A DNA stretch of 64,000 nucleotides from UBA2589 sp965223235 (GTDB lineage Bacteria; Gemmatimonadota; Gemmatimonadetes; Longimicrobiales; Gaopeijiaceae), in assembly GCA_965223235.1 (NCBI GenBank), contig CBDCVV010000005.1, forward strand, positions 310,001 to 374,000, given 5' to 3'. Under the pieces are notes generated by a model. That model saw only the letters and a program-made list of their open reading frames with translations. It made no database searches and had not been told where the DNA came from. Each line of letters opens with the position of its first letter. Positions within the stretch are counted from its first letter, which is position 1. Shown here in pieces: positions 7,591 through 15,586 of this stretch. The position numbers and the translations under genes are program-made.

Positions 7591-9000
7591 TCACTCCGGC
7601 TTGAACGCTCGAAAATTCACCCCCCGAGTACCGAAGGCCTCCGCTTCGGGTGAAGGGCGCGCCGCGCCCACGAAGACATTCTTTCGCCAAGTGACCTCGA
7701 AGTCTTCGAATCCCGCAGCCACGACCGTGGCCTGGAGCTCTGCTTCCAGCAAAGCTCCCGCGATTCAGTTGGTCCAGAGGTCGATGTGTTGGCGCGCCTC
7801 GTCAGGGATCGGCTTTAGAACGGTAATATCGCCCACCTGAAGACGCCCGCCGGGGCGAAGTACTCGGAACATCTCACCGAGCGCGAGGCTCTTGTCGGGG
7901 GACAGATTGAGGACGCCGTTCGAGATAACGACGTCGGCCCATCCATCGGGGACCGGGAGTGCCTCGGCGTGTCCTTCCCGGAACTCGACGTGGCCAACAC
8001 CCATCTCGGAGGCGCCCGCCCGGGCCTTCTCGATCATCGCGGGCGTCATGTCGACACCAATGACGACTCCATCAGCTCCGACCATCGTCCCGGCCAGAAG
8101 CGCATCGAATCCGGCGCCCGACCCTACGTCTACCACATGCTCCCCCTTGTGGATCGGTCCGAGGCTGAAGGGGTTGCCGGTGCCCGCAAACGACTCGACG
8201 ACCGTATCGGGTACGAGGCCCACGAGGTCCATGGGATACTCGGTGGCTTGGGCTGCGGCTCGCCCTGTGTTGAAGTGGAATCCGCGATCGGGAGCACACG
8301 CCACCTCCGTATACTCCGTCTGTAGTTCATGTCGAAGGATCTTCACCGCCACGTTGTCGTCCGAGAAACTCCCTCGAATCGATTCCACGTCGATGGTGTC
8401 GTCCAGCTCCGGGCGGTACACCCACGTGTGAATCGTCCCGATATCGTACTCCTCGTGACCGGACTCGACCTCGGCGCCCTCGGGGAGAGGTAGGTCGGCG
8501 TACGCTGTGTCGGTCATAAGGAGGTAGCTACCCCCTCCGACCCCATTCTTGAGAAGCCGGTGCGCTCGAATGACGTCGACGCCGGAAAGAAGGGAGAAGT
8601 CCCCCACACGGTTCAGCAGCGCTGTGCCCGAGTGCGCCACCACCTTGAGCGTGAGGTGACGAAGATTGGCACACGCTCCACAACGACACACGCTGTACGC
8701 TCCTAATTCGGCGAGCCGTGCCTGGAACGCGTCGAAGAGCTTCAACACCACCTTGGCCAAGTGCTGACTACGGCGACTCCAGGCCTCCGCGTCATCGGTT
8801 TTGGGTGCGTACATGAAGAGCGCGTCGCCTTCGACCTCCACCACTTTGAGCGGGTGATCGATCTGGCGCATCAGCGTCTCCAACAGCCCGCCGATGATCA
8901 TCTGGCTGTGCGCTGGGGCCTTCTCATGCGTCAGCATGAAGCGCGTGTATCCGCTGATATCAGCGAGCAAGAGGACTACTGGAGAGGCTTTGACGTCCAC
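7591..9000 (-). CDS. Probable selenoprotein: DUF2652 domain fused to ArsM-like SAM methyltransferase
   Basis: 469 aa if TGA 7765-7767 (codon 412) is read as selenocysteine; 411 aa if it is a stop. GTG 9000 is forced because a stop lies two codons upstream. Residues 1-190 resemble DUF2652, related to class III nucleotide cyclases (LLLADISGYT, VVEVEGDALFMY, Cys cluster CRCGAC). Residues 220-469 form a class I methyltransferase: GFHFNTGR, glycine loop VDVGSGAGFD, ISNGVLNLSPDK, RVLRPGGRL. After DLWTN, the TGA is followed in the same frame by IAGALLEAEL, AAGFEDFEV and a terminal GVNFRAFKPE, all typical of the family. The TGA sits where relatives have Cys before (I/V)AGA. The arsenic-methyltransferase Cys in SNC is Gly here, so the substrate is uncertain. 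A sequencing error or nonsense mutation is the alternative. Confidence 0.82.
7734..7758 (-). promoter_or_regulatory. Candidate bacterial SECIS element
   Basis: Read on the minus strand, the mRNA forms an 11-bp stem: GGAGCUUUGCU pairs with AGCAGAGCUCC (one U-G wobble) around the 3-base loop GGA. The loop begins 17 bases after the in-frame UGA at 7767-7765. Bacterial SECIS elements need a stem-loop just 3' of the UGA with a G in the first loop positions, typically 16-37 bases away, so this one fits at the short end. It lies within coding sequence and encodes part of IAGALLEAEL. Confidence 0.75.
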
Positions 9001-9110
9001 GTCTCACGTCCCTTCGTCCAGGTTCCGCTCGGCTCGAACTATCGACCGACTTCCCTTGGGTTACCGACTTCCCCGCTGAAGAGGCGCAGAACCGCGCTCT
9101 TCGATACGTC

Positions 9111-9139
9111 TTGCCCTCCGGTCACCCCCTAACTATTAT
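9111..9139 (+). promoter_or_regulatory. Candidate sigma-70 promoter of padR module 1
   Basis: TTGCCC at 9111-9116 and TATTAT at 9134-9139 are separated by 17 bp. They lie 35 bp upstream of the padR ATG at 9175. The -10 box overlaps the first dyad of the operator, which would let the regulator repress its own promoter. Confidence 0.5.
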
Positions 9140-9167
9140 CGCACTGATAGTATTATCACTTTGATAA
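9135..9167 (+). promoter_or_regulatory. Tandem dyad operator, probably for PadR autoregulation
   Basis: Two copies of ATTATC-N4-TGATA(G/A) lie at 9135-9150 and 9152-9167, 17 bp start to start. The second is a perfect TTATC-N5-GATAA palindrome; the first has one arm mismatch. Repeated dyads overlapping a promoter and adjacent to padR suggest cooperative binding of PadR dimers. The region also separates padR from the divergent selenoprotein gene, so both may be controlled. Confidence 0.55.
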
Positions 9168-9174
9168 CGATCTG

Positions 9175-9525
9175 ATGTCCTCCATCCACGACCGCCTCCC
9201 GATGCACCCGCTCGAGTTCGAGATCCTCATCGCGCTCAAGTCCGGAGTGACGCACGCGTACGCCATTGTCCAGCAGATCGAATCTCGGCAACCCGCGTGG
9301 ACCAAGATCCAGCCGACGAACATGTACCGGCGAGTCTGGCGGCTGGAGGCCGACGGGCTGGTCGAGACCGCTCCGCAACCTGAGGGCGAGACGGATACCC
9401 GACGGAAGTACTTCGCGATTACAGAGCTGGGCGAGCTAGTAGCCGCCGCCGAGGCCCAGCGGTTGCGCGATCTGCTGCGTACCGCAATCCACGCCGGGAT
9501 CGTGGCGGAAGAGGGGGCCTCATGA
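9175..9525 (+). CDS. PadR family transcriptional regulator (module 1)
   Basis: 116 aa. The winged-helix PadR fold is recognisable from MHPLEFEILIALKSGVTHAYAIVQQI, then PTNMYRRVWRLEADGLVE (recognition helix and wing) and RRKYFAITELGE. Residues 85-116 would form the short C-terminal dimerisation helix. ATG 9175 directly follows the operator and has no strong SD; a second ATG at 9202 is possible. The gene overlaps the downstream ADOP permease by 4 bases (ATGA). PadR next to ADOP permeases is a recurrent pairing in Acidobacteriota and Gemmatimonadota. It probably represses this operon in response to an unknown ligand. Confidence 0.88.
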   Translation: MSSIHDRLPMHPLEFEILIALKSGVTHAYAIVQQIESRQPAWTKIQPTNMYRRVWRLEADGLVETAPQPEGETDTRRKYFAITELGELVAAAEAQRLRDLLRTAIHAGIVAEEGAS

Positions 9526-12215
9526 GCACTCGAAGCGGCTGGGAAAGCCGCGTCTTCCGCTGGTGGCTCACCCGCACCTCCCCGAAGCTCCATGCCACGG
9601 CGGTCGACGACATCGTTCGGCTCTTCGAGGATCGAGTGTCGGCGGAGGCTCGCGGCCCAATCAGTCGGCTCACACTCCTCGTGAGAGCTATGATCGACGC
9701 GCACCATTCGTCGCGTGGGTTGCGAGACCTGCCGGCGCGCTACCGCGCACCCATCTCTCGTCGCGCCCGCTTGAGCGAGGCACTCGCTGCAACGTGGCGC
9801 GACATCCGGTTCGGTGCGCGGTCCCTCCGGAAGCGTCCAGCCTTCACGCTCGTCGCGATTGGAACTCTCGGGCTCGGCATCGGCGGATCCACGGCGGTAT
9901 TTACCGTCGTCGACGGGGTGTTGATCAAACAGTTTCCCTACGAAGACCCTGAAACGATCGTCAACGTCTGGAAGGCGTGGCCAAGTTGGCAGGGGCGTGA
10001 AGGACTCGACTATACGTGGGACCGGATCCAATTCCCTTGGGTCGACTTCGTGGGGCTGCGGGACAATGCGCGGGCCTTCACCGAAGTCGCCGCTCACGCT
10101 CAAGCCACCACAGTGATCACGGAGGGTGGACCTACTGAGGAACTCTCGGTCGGAGAAGCGAGCGGCAACCTTTTCTCTACCCTCGGGGCGCAATTCGTTG
10201 TTGGGCGGTCGTTCTCATCGGACGAGACGGCGCCGGAGGCCGACCCTCTTCCCGTCGCGATCCTCAGCCACCAACTCTGGGACCGTCGTTTCGGGCGTGA
10301 CCCAGGTGTGATCGGTACATCCGTGCGACTCAACAACGCGACGTATGAGGTGGTCGGCGTCTTGTCCGAGGATTTCCGCTTGGGGAGCGAGTTGATCGGA
10401 ACGCACGACCTTGGCGGCGTCGACCCGGGTCTCCGGGACATTTGGCTGCCCCTCGGGACGAACGGTACAGACCGCGGCAACTCGTTCGAGGTAATTGCCC
10501 GACTCGCACCCGGCTGGACCCCCGATCAGGCTCGGGACGAGGTCCAGACCCTCATGCTCGACCACGAGATACACGACGACCAGGTAGCCCTAGTCCAACC
10601 GCGTCAACTCGCCTCACGTGCCGGCTTCCATACGCCGCTGGGTGTACTGATGGCGGGCGCGGGCCTTCTCATGGTCATCGCCTGCGCAAACGTGAGCGGA
10701 CTCCTCTTGGGTGAGACGACGAACCGAAGGCGGGAGATGGCGGTCCGAGCCGCGCTCGGGGCTCATAGGAAGCGAATCATTCGACAGCTCGTCACCGAGA
10801 GCATTCTCGTCGGCTTGGCCGGTTCCGTGCTCGGTGTCGGATTGGCTTGGCTCACGACCGACCTCCTGGTCGCAGCCGGCCCCACCCTCCCCAACGCAGA
10901 GCACATCCGAGTCGACCAACGGGTGCTTGGCTTCGCCACGGCGGCCGGCGTAGCAACGGGGCTCCTCTTTGGAATGCTCCCAGCCCTCGATCTGTCCCGT
11001 TCGAACACGGCTGCCCGGCTACGAGCGCGGGGAGTGGAGCGGCGCACGAGGCTCCTGCAGGCGCGGATCGTCGCGGGCCAGATTGGACTGACGATCGTGC
11101 TCTTGGTCGCGGCCGGCCTCAGTGCGCGCAGCTTGGACGCCTTGTTCTCGGTGGAGCCTGGCTTCGAAGCCGAGGGAGCGTACGCCTTCTCGATCGGGGC
11201 GCCCGTGGAAGGACTGGGTACAGACCAGTCTGTCTTCCAGTACGTCGAGGACCTTCTCACGGCTGTGCGAAACACTCCGGGCGTGGCGGCAGCAAGCGTC
11301 TCTAATCGCCTGCCTTTCGCCAGTGCGATCGGCACGCAAGGCTTCTCCTTCATCCGAGAAGGTGAGGAACCTCGCTCGAGCTCCCAGCTCCCGATGGTCG
11401 TCCATCCGTCCTACTTCGAAACGGTTGGAGTCGAGCTACTTCAGGGTCGCCTGCTCGACTCTCGGGATGCGGAGGGTGCACCGCGCTCGATGGTAGTCTC
11501 CCGCTCTTGGGCAGAAGAATACTTCGACGGTGAATCCCCCGTGGGGACGCCGGTACGGTATCGGGGTCAGGAGTACGACTGGACTATCGTCGGCGTCGTG
11601 GAGGATGTTCGGCATCAAGCCTTGGGCCTGCCGCCGGAGCCGACGTTCTACATGACGTCGCTCCAGCAGCCTAGACTCGACTACATGTTGATCGTCCGGA
11701 GCTCCGACTTGGGCGATTCTCAGCTAGTGGCGGTTCGCCAAGCGATCGCGAGCGTCAGCGAGGATGCACCGGTAGCGGAGGCCGGATCACTGAAAGGGCT
11801 GATGCGTGACTCGGAGGCCGATGACCGCTTTCGGGCTCTCATTCTCGGCGCCTTTGCCGTGTTGGCGTCGGCACTCGCGGTGGTGGGGGTATTCGGCGTG
11901 ACGGGTCGTACCGTCGCGGCCCGCGGCCGTGAGCTCGGCGTGAGGGTCGCACTGGGGGCACGCCTGCACTCGCTCAAGCTCATGGTCCTTCGCGATGCAC
12001 TGGCAAACAGCTTGCTAGGTATACTCGTCGGCCTCATCGCGGCCGCCGCCGTGGCTCAATGGCTCGTGCCGCTACTCTACGAAGTCAGCGCGTTCGACCC
12101 GCTCGTGTACCTGGCCGCAGCTACCGTCGCACTCCTCGCGTCCCTGGCCGCTGCATACCTACCGGCTGCGCGGATCTCGCGCATTGATCCGTCTGCGGTC
12201 ATGGCCGAGGAGTGA
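9522..12215 (+). CDS. ADOP-type FtsX/MacB-like permease (module 1)
   Basis: 897 aa. Residues 1-85 form a charged cytosolic prefix. The ADOP signature follows (WRDIRFGARSLRKRPAFTLVAIGTLGLGIGGSTAVFTVVDGVL). A MacB-type periplasmic domain spans about 135-370, then an FtsX domain with three helices (GVLMAGAGLLMVIACANVSGLLLGE). A second MacB-like periplasmic domain (about 545-750) and a second FtsX domain (LGAFAVLASALAVVGVFG to the end) complete the duplicated layout. Such orphan permeases occur without their own ATPase; none is nearby here. By analogy to MacB/LolCE they may drive transport or mechanotransmission at the envelope, but no substrate can be named. Translationally coupled to padR. Confidence 0.9.
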   Translation: MSTRSGWESRVFRWWLTRTSPKLHATAVDDIVRLFEDRVSAEARGPISRLTLLVRAMIDAHHSSRGLRDLPARYRAPISRRARLSEALAATWRDIRFGARSLRKRPAFTLVAIGTLGLGIGGSTAVFTVVDGVLIKQFPYEDPETIVNVWKAWPSWQGREGLDYTWDRIQFPWVDFVGLRDNARAFTEVAAHAQATTVITEGGPTEELSVGEASGNLFSTLGAQFVVGRSFSSDETAPEADPLPVAILSHQLWDRRFGRDPGVIGTSVRLNNATYEVVGVLSEDFRLGSELIGTHDLGGVDPGLRDIWLPLGTNGTDRGNSFEVIARLAPGWTPDQARDEVQTLMLDHEIHDDQVALVQPRQLASRAGFHTPLGVLMAGAGLLMVIACANVSGLLLGETTNRRREMAVRAALGAHRKRIIRQLVTESILVGLAGSVLGVGLAWLTTDLLVAAGPTLPNAEHIRVDQRVLGFATAAGVATGLLFGMLPALDLSRSNTAARLRARGVERRTRLLQARIVAGQIGLTIVLLVAAGLSARSLDALFSVEPGFEAEGAYAFSIGAPVEGLGTDQSVFQYVEDLLTAVRNTPGVAAASVSNRLPFASAIGTQGFSFIREGEEPRSSSQLPMVVHPSYFETVGVELLQGRLLDSRDAEGAPRSMVVSRSWAEEYFDGESPVGTPVRYRGQEYDWTIVGVVEDVRHQALGLPPEPTFYMTSLQQPRLDYMLIVRSSDLGDSQLVAVRQAIASVSEDAPVAEAGSLKGLMRDSEADDRFRALILGAFAVLASALAVVGVFGVTGRTVAARGRELGVRVALGARLHSLKLMVLRDALANSLLGILVGLIAAAAVAQWLVPLLYEVSAFDPLVYLAAATVALLASLAAAYLPAARISRIDPSAVMAEE

Positions 12216-12308
12216 TTCCGCGTTTGCGTTGAGCTGGTCCCCTTCCGAGACTCCGGACCTTGTAGAGGGTCGTCGATCGTGAGCGGCCCTCCCACCGGAC
12301 GGCCTACC

Positions 12309-13175
12309 ATGACCAGACGAACACTGGGTTTAATGATGCTGCCCCTCCTATTCGGGGCGTGCTCCGCCAAGAGTCAGACAGTGGATCTCGGCCGAGGAGA
12401 GCTACCTCTCTTCGTCCCGGCCGGGTATGAGGAGACGGTTGCAACGCCGTTGGTAGTCATGCTCCATGGCTACGGCTCCACCGGACTCCGATACCGTCAG
12501 TACATCGAACTGGATCAGCTGGTCGACGAGTACGGTTTCCTCCTCGTGTACCCTGAAGGAACCGAAGAGGAAGCAGAGCGCCCACGCCGATTTTGGAACG
12601 CGTCGGCTGCCTGCTGCAACTTCCGCGGCAGCGATGTCGACGATGTCCAATACCTCGTCGACATCATCAACGACATCCGCGCTCGCTACCATGTGGACCT
12701 CGACCGGATCTACCTGTTCGGACACTCGAACGGGGGCTTCATGGCCTATCGGTTCGCGTACGAGCATCCCGAGCTGGCAGCAGCTATCGTCAGCCTGGCT
12801 GGCGCCGCATCGACAGAACCTCTGCCCCCACCCGCTGGGAGGGTTCACGTCTTGCAGATTCACGGTACCGCCGACGAGACGATCCTCTTCGAGGGTGGTG
12901 ACATAGGAGACATCGCGTACCCGGGCGCGCTCGAGACGGCGCGCAGATGGGCCGACTACAGCGGCTGCGAGCTCCAAGGCACCCCAGGCCTACCGTTAGA
13001 CCTCGACACCGGGACCCCAGGAGTGGAAACGGTCGTCACCCGATTCGCCTCGTCGTGCCAGTCGGGAGGTTCGAGCGAGCTCTGGGCTATCGAGGGCGGA
13101 TCGCACGGGCCAACGTTTACCCCGGCTTTCGAGCACCACGTGATCGACTGGCTCTTGGCCCACCCGAAGCGCTAG
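12309..13175 (+). CDS. PHB-depolymerase/LpqC-type lipoprotein esterase
   Basis: 288 aa from ATG 12309; an earlier in-frame GTG at 12279 would add ten residues before the signal. The signal MTRRTLGLMMLPLLFGAC ends in a lipobox, so the enzyme is probably membrane-tethered outside the cytoplasm. The alpha/beta hydrolase core shows VVMLHGYGSTG (oxyanion loop), nucleophile elbow GHSNGG, Asp in HGTADETI and His in GGSHGPT, a complete Ser-Asp-His triad. Family members hydrolyse poly-hydroxyalkanoate oligomers or feruloyl/acetyl esters. The substrate cannot be decided here. It follows the ADOP permease by 93 bp on the same strand. Confidence 0.85.
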   Translation: MTRRTLGLMMLPLLFGACSAKSQTVDLGRGELPLFVPAGYEETVATPLVVMLHGYGSTGLRYRQYIELDQLVDEYGFLLVYPEGTEEEAERPRRFWNASAACCNFRGSDVDDVQYLVDIINDIRARYHVDLDRIYLFGHSNGGFMAYRFAYEHPELAAAIVSLAGAASTEPLPPPAGRVHVLQIHGTADETILFEGGDIGDIAYPGALETARRWADYSGCELQGTPGLPLDLDTGTPGVETVVTRFASSCQSGGSSELWAIEGGSHGPTFTPAFEHHVIDWLLAHPKR

Positions 13176-13192
13176 CTCCTTCAACGCGAGCC

Positions 13193-13222
13193 GCCCCGCC
13201 CGAGCCAAAGCTCGGACGGGGC
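13193..13222. terminator. Bidirectional GC-rich terminator hairpin
   Basis: GCCCCG-C-CCGAGC, loop CAAA, GCTCGG-A-CGGGGC: a 12-bp stem with one internal mismatch. It lies between the convergent esterase (stop 13175) and DUF4382 (stop 13280) genes. There is no T-run on either side, so termination may be partial or Rho-assisted. Confidence 0.6.
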
Positions 13223-13279
13223 GTGGGGGGACGCCTATCTCGCGCCGGAGCTATTCCGGCGAGCCCTGGGGGTACGTCG

Positions 13280-14764
13280 TCAGGTGCCGGCCAGGTTCAC
13301 AACGAAGTTCACGCCGACGACCGCTGCATCCTCTGCAACTTCGACCGCGGCGCTGGTCGGGTCCGTGACGAACCCTATGCCCACATTGACCGTTACTGTG
13401 TAGTTCCCGGCCGGGACACCCTCGATGACATACACACCGCCGGCTCCGGTCGTAGCCGTGAGCGCCTCCGCTCCAGCTGCTTCCGGCGTCGCAGTGACGG
13501 TGAGGCCAGCCAGCGCGAAGCCACCTAGCGAAGAGCTCACCGTCCCGGCGATCGATCCGGTCAAGTCCTCGACAATCTCGAAGTCCACCTCGACGACGTC
13601 CTCACCACCATCGAGCTCGACAACGACCTCCGAAGGATCGCTCAGCTGATCCTCGGCGACCTCGATCGAGACTGTATAGATCCCTGCGAGGAGCCCCTCG
13701 AAGAGGTAGGTGCCATCTGCAGCAGTCTCCATCGTGATCGCTTCCGCGCCTTCTACGTCGGACAGTGCGGAGACCACGACGCCTTCTGCCGAGACTCCTT
13801 CTAAGGCGGTCGAGACCGTTCCGGCAATGCTACCGGTGAGGTCGATGACCTCGAAGTCCACGCCAACCGCGTTCTCGGCCTCGCCGATCACGACGTTTTG
13901 AACCTCGGGGTCCGTGCCAAGCCCTTCCGGTGCCTCTACCGATACGTCGTACGATCCAGGCACGAGGAAGAAGATCGTGTACGAGCCGTCGTCGGCGGTC
14001 AGCGCCGTTCCGGCCATCGTCTGGTACCCCTCGGTCGCGCCACCGTCAGCCGGCTCTGCCGTGACGGTCAGACCGGAGAGGTCCAGGTCGTCGATCAGAG
14101 TCGAAACCGTCCCAGAGATGCTGGCCGCCACATCGCGTCCGGTCACACGAATCGTCGGCTTGAAGAGAACGCCTTTGATGCCTGCAGGTGTCTCTGGATT
14201 CCCCTGGATCACGAAGCTCCGATTCACATCGAAGTCGAGCACGAGAACCGACTCGCCTCCGCCGATGAGGAGGGGACCCTCTCCTTCAGCATCCGACAGA
14301 TTCAGCTTGATCCCGGTCTGAGCACCGCTGGGAACCTTGAGGTCCATCTCAGTGGAACCGTCGCGGAACTCATATCCTTCGGCCAGCTCGACCTTAGCCG
14401 CTTCAACGATCAATCGAAGTTGGGAATACTCGCCGGCTTCAATCTCTGCATTGGCGATCGAGGTCGTCGCCGCTCCCTGCAGTTCGAGGAGATTGACGTA
14501 GTCCTCCGTACCGTCCTCCGAGAGAACGATGTGGTCTCCGTCACCGGCTGGGACGAGGATGACTTCGCCTATGTCGACCATAGCAGAGGCGATGTAGTCG
14601 CTGGGCGCGTCGGTGAGTAACACACTCAGCATCGCCGGTCCGAGCTCTTCCAGCTCGAGATCGGCATCGGCGAACCCGGTCGGGTCTTCGCCGCAGGCGG
14701 CCGGCGCAAGCGCGAGCAGCAGCGCTGCGAGCAGCCGTGAATGAACGGTCTTGGTTCGTTCCAT
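13280..14764 (-). CDS. DUF4382 lipoprotein with three carboxypeptidase-regulatory-like repeats
   Basis: 494 aa from ATG 14764, preceded by a GGGGGG SD-like run. The signal ends in APAAC (Cys about 24). Residues 40-205 match DUF4382 (LSVLLTDAPSDY, VNLLELQGA, EIEAGEYSQLRLIVEAA, FKPTIRV). Three homologous modules follow at about 211-307, 308-399 and 400-494, each opening with (I)SGTVS or IAGTVS and containing a YxIEGVPAGNYTVTV-like core typical of CarboxypepD_reg/SdrB beta-sandwiches. It is therefore an acidic, rod-like, lipid-anchored surface protein, possibly adhesive or structural. No catalytic residues are seen. It is monocistronic and divergent from the ECF sigma operon. Confidence 0.82.
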   Translation of the reverse strand: MERTKTVHSRLLAALLLALAPAACGEDPTGFADADLELEELGPAMLSVLLTDAPSDYIASAMVDIGEVILVPAGDGDHIVLSEDGTEDYVNLLELQGAATTSIANAEIEAGEYSQLRLIVEAAKVELAEGYEFRDGSTEMDLKVPSGAQTGIKLNLSDAEGEGPLLIGGGESVLVLDFDVNRSFVIQGNPETPAGIKGVLFKPTIRVTGRDVAASISGTVSTLIDDLDLSGLTVTAEPADGGATEGYQTMAGTALTADDGSYTIFFLVPGSYDVSVEAPEGLGTDPEVQNVVIGEAENAVGVDFEVIDLTGSIAGTVSTALEGVSAEGVVVSALSDVEGAEAITMETAADGTYLFEGLLAGIYTVSIEVAEDQLSDPSEVVVELDGGEDVVEVDFEIVEDLTGSIAGTVSSSLGGFALAGLTVTATPEAAGAEALTATTGAGGVYVIEGVPAGNYTVTVNVGIGFVTDPTSAAVEVAEDAAVVGVNFVVNLAGT

Positions 14765-15022
14765 GAGTCCCCCCCTGGGGATACGGGTGCAGGAAACTTT
14801 CCGGATGTACCCCCTACACACTCGCGACCCGTGGGTTTGGTCACATGGCGACCAACACAAGAAGCTGGGTCCGTAGTGGAGCGATCCATAGCTTCGATAG
14901 CGGCAGCTTGCGCGGGGTGCGGCCAACGCTATCTCGCTACGATGTGACCCGTTTCAGTTAGCGGGAGTGTTGATTGTGGAGGAACGCAGTGGAACTCTGG
15001 ACCGTGAGTCGGGCCTAGCGGC

Positions 15023-15586
15023 ATGACTCAGGCACCCGACGCGGCCTTGGTCGCACGTGTGCTCTCCGGAGACACCTCGGCGTTCGGCACACTCGTCGAT
15101 CGGTACCAGGATCAGATGCTCGCATACGCTCTTCACATGGGATTCGCCGAGGCAGAAGCCCTCGACGTCGTCCAGGAAGCGCTGATTCGCGCCTACCGAC
15201 ACCTAAAGCGGTGCAAGGACCCCGACCGCTTCGCAGGGTGGCTCTTCAAAATCGTGAGCAACGTGTGCAAGACCCACGCAACGCGCTCAGCCAAGCGGCG
15301 AACCGAGCCGCTGGAGTCGATGAGCGCGTCATTGCCTTTGAATGCACCGGGTCCGGACGAGGCCGCCGAAGCCGAGTCAACCCGGAGATTCGTTCGCCGA
15401 GCCTTGGACTCGGTCCCTCATGAGATGAAGGAGGCTCTGGTCTTGATGTATCTGCACGGCAGGTCCGTGACCGAGATCTCCGAGATAACCGGCGCGTCTC
15501 CATCCGCGGTAAAGATGAGGCTTAAGCGCGGTCGGGAGGCGCTCCGCGACGAGCTCGCACCGATGTTCCAGGAGGTCGAGTCATGA
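15023..15586 (+). CDS. ECF-type RNA polymerase sigma factor
   Basis: 187 aa. Region 2 spans about 10-78 (LVARVLSGDTSAFGTLVDRYQDQML, ALDVVQEALIRAYRHLKRC, FAGWLFKIVSNVCK) and region 4 about 125-180 (ALDSVPHEMKEALVLMYLHGRSVTEISEITGASPSAVKMRLKRGREAL). There is no region 1 or 3 and no C-terminal extension, as in classical ECF factors. It overlaps the next gene by 4 bases, and that gene encodes a membrane protein placed where anti-sigma factors usually are. I could not find a convincing ECF -35/-10 pair upstream, so autoregulation is unproven. Confidence 0.92.
   Translation: MTQAPDAALVARVLSGDTSAFGTLVDRYQDQMLAYALHMGFAEAEALDVVQEALIRAYRHLKRCKDPDRFAGWLFKIVSNVCKTHATRSAKRRTEPLESMSASLPLNAPGPDEAAEAESTRRFVRRALDSVPHEMKEALVLMYLHGRSVTEISEITGASPSAVKMRLKRGREALRDELAPMFQEVES

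Noticed and set aside
7765..7767. Treating this TGA as an ordinary stop of a 411-residue methyltransferase
   Set aside because: The family C-terminus continues in frame for 57 codons, the position is a conserved Cys in relatives, a SECIS-like hairpin follows, and read-through gives a normal 3-bp operon gap. A sequencing error remains possible but does not explain the hairpin.
9156..10193. 345-codon minus-strand frame
   Set aside because: Overlaps padR and the ADOP permease on the opposite strand, low-complexity Arg/Pro/Ser composition, no family motif.
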